Shown: positions 33,160 through 36,100 of the stretch, piece after piece
Layout: each line of letters starts with the position of its first letter
Numbering within the stretch: the first letter of the stretch is position 1
From: Planctomycetales bacterium
GTDB taxonomy: Bacteria > Planctomycetota > Phycisphaerae > SM23-33
Assembly (NCBI GenBank): GCA_030642005.1
Contig: DAOWOP010000004.1
Span: forward strand, 1 to 36,100
DNA length: 36,100 nucleotides
Reading direction: 5' to 3'
Program-made: the position numbers and the translations under genes
The notes under the pieces: model-generated
Seen by the model: only the letters and a program-made list of their open reading frames with translations
Databases searched by the model: none
Told to the model about the DNA's origin: nothing

Positions 33160-33246
33160 TTGTCCCTTGTCATCGTCGTCGTTGGCGCGTATGTTCTGGT
33201 GGAGATTATCGGAACTTTCACAGATAAGAGGCTTTATTCAAGATGA
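33160..33246 (+). CDS. Possible 28-residue single-pass membrane peptide overlapping the epimerase start
   Basis: A TTG-started frame of 28 residues: one hydrophobic helix (SLVIVVVGAYVLVEIIGTF) followed by TDKRLYSR. Its TGA overlaps the epimerase ATG as ATGA, the usual sign of translational coupling. No Shine-Dalgarno precedes the TTG. It could equally be the surviving C-terminus of a longer gene whose upstream part was replaced by the inverted repeat at 32982-33130. Confidence 0.4.
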   Translation: MSLVIVVVGAYVLVEIIGTFTDKRLYSR

Positions 33247-34205
33247 ACGTATTGATTACAGGCGGGGCGGGTTTCATCGGTTCGCATCTGGCCGAAGCGA
33301 TGCTGAACGCAGGCCACGGCGTTACCGTCGTTGACGACCTATCGACAGGCTCGTTTGAGAATATCAGCGCACTGGCCGGACAAAAGGGTTTCCAGTTCGT
33401 CCGAGAGTCCGTCCGCAACGACACCACCATGGCCGTGCTTACCGACCGCTGCGACGTGATATTTCACCTTGCCGCCGCCGTCGGCGTCCAACTTATCGTC
33501 GATAAGCCGGTTCACACCATTGAGACGAACATTCACGGCTCGGAGGTGGTCTTGAACCTCGCCAACAAGTTCGGGCGGAAAATCTTCGTCGCCAGCACGT
33601 CCGAGGTGTACGGCAAGAGCGACAAGGTTCCCTTCAGCGAGGACGACGAATCGGTCCTGGGGCCTACGCGGTTCACGCGATGGTCTTATGCGTGCAGCAA
33701 GATGGTCGATGAGTTCCTGGCCTTGGCCTATCACGACCAGTTCGGCCTGGAGACGGTTGTCGGTCGGCTTTTCAACACCATAGGCCCGCGCCAGACGGGC
33801 GCTTACGGCATGGTCGTGCCGAGGTTCGTCCGCGCGGCGGTGCGGGGCGAACCGCTGGAAGTCTATGGCACGGGCGACCAGAGCCGATGCTTCACGAACG
33901 TTGCGGATGTCGTCGGTGCGTTGATAAAACTGATGGATTGTCCCGAAGCCGTCGGACGGGTCGTCAACATCGGCTCGGTCGAACTGATTACCATCGCCGC
34001 CTTGGCCGAGAAAATCATCGCAATGACCGGCTCGAAAAGCGAAATTCGCCGCCTGACCTACGAGCAGGCCTATGGCCGGCCTTTCGATGACATGCTCACG
34101 CGAAAACCCGACCTGACCAGGATCAAGAGGCTGATAGGCTACGAACCAGGATATTCGCTGGACGAAACGCTCCGGCAGATAATCGAGTACGAAAAAGACA
34201 GGTAG
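33243..34205 (+). CDS. NAD-dependent epimerase/dehydratase (extended short-chain dehydrogenase)
   Basis: A 320-residue nucleotide-sugar enzyme. The NAD-binding loop GGAGFIGS is at 7-14, the catalytic Tyr149 and Lys153 in WSYACSK, and STSEVYG at 118-124. FNTIGPRQTGAYGMVVPRFV resembles UDP-glucose/UDP-glucuronate epimerase and decarboxylase enzymes. It probably supplies a sugar nucleotide for surface polysaccharide. The ATG overlaps the stop of a 28-codon ORF. A weak AAGAGG lies upstream. The exact substrate is not clear. Confidence 0.88.
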   Translation: MNVLITGGAGFIGSHLAEAMLNAGHGVTVVDDLSTGSFENISALAGQKGFQFVRESVRNDTTMAVLTDRCDVIFHLAAAVGVQLIVDKPVHTIETNIHGSEVVLNLANKFGRKIFVASTSEVYGKSDKVPFSEDDESVLGPTRFTRWSYACSKMVDEFLALAYHDQFGLETVVGRLFNTIGPRQTGAYGMVVPRFVRAAVRGEPLEVYGTGDQSRCFTNVADVVGALIKLMDCPEAVGRVVNIGSVELITIAALAEKIIAMTGSKSEIRRLTYEQAYGRPFDDMLTRKPDLTRIKRLIGYEPGYSLDETLRQIIEYEKDR

Positions 34206-34289
34206 GCTCCGACGAAGCCCGTCAAAGGCGGATAAACTCCACGGAGTCCCGGCAATTCAGATGAACGTTATATGCAGGATGGCGACTGT

Positions 34290-36100
34290 ATGAAGTGTTA
34301 CATAGGAATAGACATCGGCGCGATCAGTATCACGTCGGCTGTGATGGTCGATGACGCCGATGGTCTTGCGTTGCCCGACGGGCAGTTCACATTCGCCGGA
34401 AATATCAACGGCGCCCGCCTCTGGTTCGGCAAGTATCGCCGGACACGAGGTCGGCCCGTCGAGGCCGCTACGGACATCCTGGAGCAGGTCATCGCCGTCG
34501 TCGGCGCCGACAACGTCGCCGGCGTCTGCCTGACCGGTTCAGCCGCCCGGCTGGTGGCCGAAAAACTCGCCGCCGAGACTGTCAACGAATTCAAGGCCAT
34601 TACCCTGGGCTTATCGGCGATGAGCATTCAGACCCGCACCGTATTCGAGATGGGCGGACAAACCAGCAAATACCTGCTGCTGGACAGCGCCGCAGAGGGC
34701 TACTCCATCGCGGATTACGCCACGAACGGCGACTGCGCCGCCGGAACGGGCGCTTTCATAGACCAGCAGGCGGGCAGGCTTCAGTTCGCCGTCGAGGACG
34801 TCGGGCGGATCGCCCTTGAGACCGAACGAACCGCCCAGATCGCCGGGCGGTGCAGCGTCTTCGCCAAGAGCGACATGATCCACGCCCAGCAGAAGGGTTA
34901 CACGCCGGGCGAGGTTTTGGCAGGTCTGTGCCGGGCAGTGGCGAGGAACTTCCGAATGGCGGTCGTCCGGTCGCATCCGGTCGAGCCGCCCGTAGCGTTC
35001 ATCGGCGGGCTGGCGGCAAACGCCGCCGTCGTTCGCGCGATGCGAGAGGTATTCGAACTGGATGACGGCGATTTTATCGTCCCGGACGCTTACGCCCATC
35101 TCCCGGCAGTCGGAGCCGCCGCGGCATCCCGGCGGCGGGGGCCGAGGGAGGACTGGAGTCTCGCGGTGCAGATGGAGCAGATTCGCTCTGCCTCCGATGC
35201 CGCCGGAGGAAACTTCCCCACCGCCGAACCGCTCAGCACGCACCGATTAGTGCTGCTGCGGGACCAGGTCGAGCCGGTCGAGCTGCCCTACGGCGACGAG
35301 AAGATAGATGCATACCTCGGCATCGACATCGGGTCGGTCTCCACCAACCTGGTCGTAATCGACTCGTCCGGCGGGGTCGTCAAGGAGATATACACGCGTA
35401 CGCAGGGTCGGCCCATAGAGGTCGTCTCGGCGGGACTGGCCGAGATTGCCGAGGCGATCGGCCAGAGCGTTGTCATTCGCGGCGTCGGAACCACCGGCAG
35501 CGGACGCGAACTTATAGGCCAACTCGTCGGGGCAGATACGATTAACGACGAAATCACCGCACACAAGACCGGAGCGACCTTCGTAGGTCAGACGATGCTC
35601 AACGGGCGAGTCCCGGACACCATCTTCGAAATCGGCGGGCAGGATTCCAAGTTCATAAGCCTCCAGGACGGCGTGGTTGTCGATTTCACCATGAACGACG
35701 CGTGTGCCGCCGGGACCGGCTCATTCCTGGAAGAACGGGCCGAAGAACTGGACATATCCATCATCGACGAGTTCGCCGAACTCGCCCTTTCCAGCGGCGC
35801 GCCGATCCGCCTGGGCGAGCGGTGCACGGTCTTCATGGAGCGGGACGTCGCTGACTACATGCAGCGCGGCGCAGACAAGGCCGACCTGGTGGCCGGACTG
35901 GCCTACTCGGTAGTCTATAACTACATTAACCGCGTTGTCCGAGGCCGGCACATCGGCGAGTGTATCTTCTTCCAGGGCGGGACGGCCTACAACGACGCGG
36001 TGGCGGCTGCCATGTCGGCGGTGCTGGACAAGGAGATTATCGTCCCGCCCCATAACGGCGTGATAGGCGCTATCGGCGCTGCGATGCTGGCCAGAGATAA
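34290..36100 (+). CDS. Acyl-CoA dehydratase activase, BcrAD/BadFG type, two tandem domains (3' end outside window)
   Basis: An open frame of 603 codons running off the window. Two ASKHA ATPase domains lie in tandem: the first (about 1-270) begins CYIGIDIGAIS and has NGDCAAGTGAF and AGRCSVFAKSD. The second starts at about 344 (YLGIDIGSVSTN) and has EIGGQDSKF, MNDACAAGTGSF and LGERCTVFMERD. The Cys of each CAAGTG and RC[ST]VF motif would hold a [4Fe-4S] cluster at a dimer interface. The family drives ATP-dependent electron transfer into 2-hydroxyacyl-CoA dehydratases or benzoyl-CoA reductases. Full members carry further C-terminal domains, cut here. ATG 34272 is an in-frame alternative. Confidence 0.88.
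   Translation, partial: MKCYIGIDIGAISITSAVMVDDADGLALPDGQFTFAGNINGARLWFGKYRRTRGRPVEAATDILEQVIAVVGADNVAGVCLTGSAARLVAEKLAAETVNEFKAITLGLSAMSIQTRTVFEMGGQTSKYLLLDSAAEGYSIADYATNGDCAAGTGAFIDQQAGRLQFAVEDVGRIALETERTAQIAGRCSVFAKSDMIHAQQKGYTPGEVLAGLCRAVARNFRMAVVRSHPVEPPVAFIGGLAANAAVVRAMREVFELDDGDFIVPDAYAHLPAVGAAAASRRRGPREDWSLAVQMEQIRSASDAAGGNFPTAEPLSTHRLVLLRDQVEPVELPYGDEKIDAYLGIDIGSVSTNLVVIDSSGGVVKEIYTRTQGRPIEVVSAGLAEIAEAIGQSVVIRGVGTTGSGRELIGQLVGADTINDEITAHKTGATFVGQTMLNGRVPDTIFEIGGQDSKFISLQDGVVVDFTMNDACAAGTGSFLEERAEELDISIIDEFAELALSSGAPIRLGERCTVFMERDVADYMQRGADKADLVAGLAYSVVYNYINRVVRGRHIGECIFFQGGTAYNDAVAAAMSAVLDKEIIVPPHNGVIGAIGAAMLARD

Noticed and set aside
32972..33334. A 120-residue plus-strand open frame
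   Set aside because: It runs through the long inverted repeat and into the epimerase in the wrong frame.

Overview
The window looks like chromosomal DNA of a high-GC, Gram-negative bacterium of the Planctomycetota, most likely close to Phycisphaerae. This is inference from several features together: a PEP-CTERM sorting signal at 16009-16647, a very long signal peptidase I with inserted domains, a GH20 glycosidase, secreted beta-helix and low-homology proteins, an LptB gene that implies an outer membrane, and intergenic DNA full of hairpin repeats. No rRNA, tRNA, CRISPR array, transposase or prophage was seen.

Layout. Positions 1-1808 (minus) hold a GH20-type hexosaminidase cut by the window start, divergent from a membrane-quality-control operon (1968-8145). 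That operon has a long NfeD/ClpP-class protein, a short NfeD protein, the flotillin-like FloA and an unknown membrane-anchored protein. It is split at 4090-5817 by an AT-rich pair, a putative restriction endonuclease plus an N6-adenine methyltransferase. A secreted beta-helix/FN3 protein (8228-10441) and transketolase (10641-12590) follow. Next is an accessory patch (12617-13838) with an intact Gp37/Gp68-like three-Cys protein beside a 5'-truncated TcmP partner, then a TrpG/PabA amidotransferase, an exported coiled-coil protein and a PEP-CTERM protein.

Positions 16665-20957 (minus) hold a methyltransferase-lptB pair, with a DnaA box in the lptB leader, and a lepB-DNA methyltransferase pair. 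pyrE (21200-21724) is followed by a three-gene cassette headed by a TIGR04255-type protein (21882-23523), the best candidate here for an undescribed system. Positions 23536-26564 (minus) carry a Cys-rich membrane protein, an exported 531-residue protein and a dUTPase-like all-alpha hydrolase, separated by elaborate hairpin arrays. A 138-residue unknown and asnB follow. A sugar ABC importer operon without an ATPase (29479-32799, minus) is divergent from a short-chain epimerase preceded by an overlapping 28-codon ORF. The window ends inside a double-headed acyl-CoA dehydratase activase.

Two themes recur. First, small accessory cassettes of lower GC sit between housekeeping genes. Second, at least six kinds of dispersed palindromic repeat lie in intergenic gaps, at gene ends or inside a gene.
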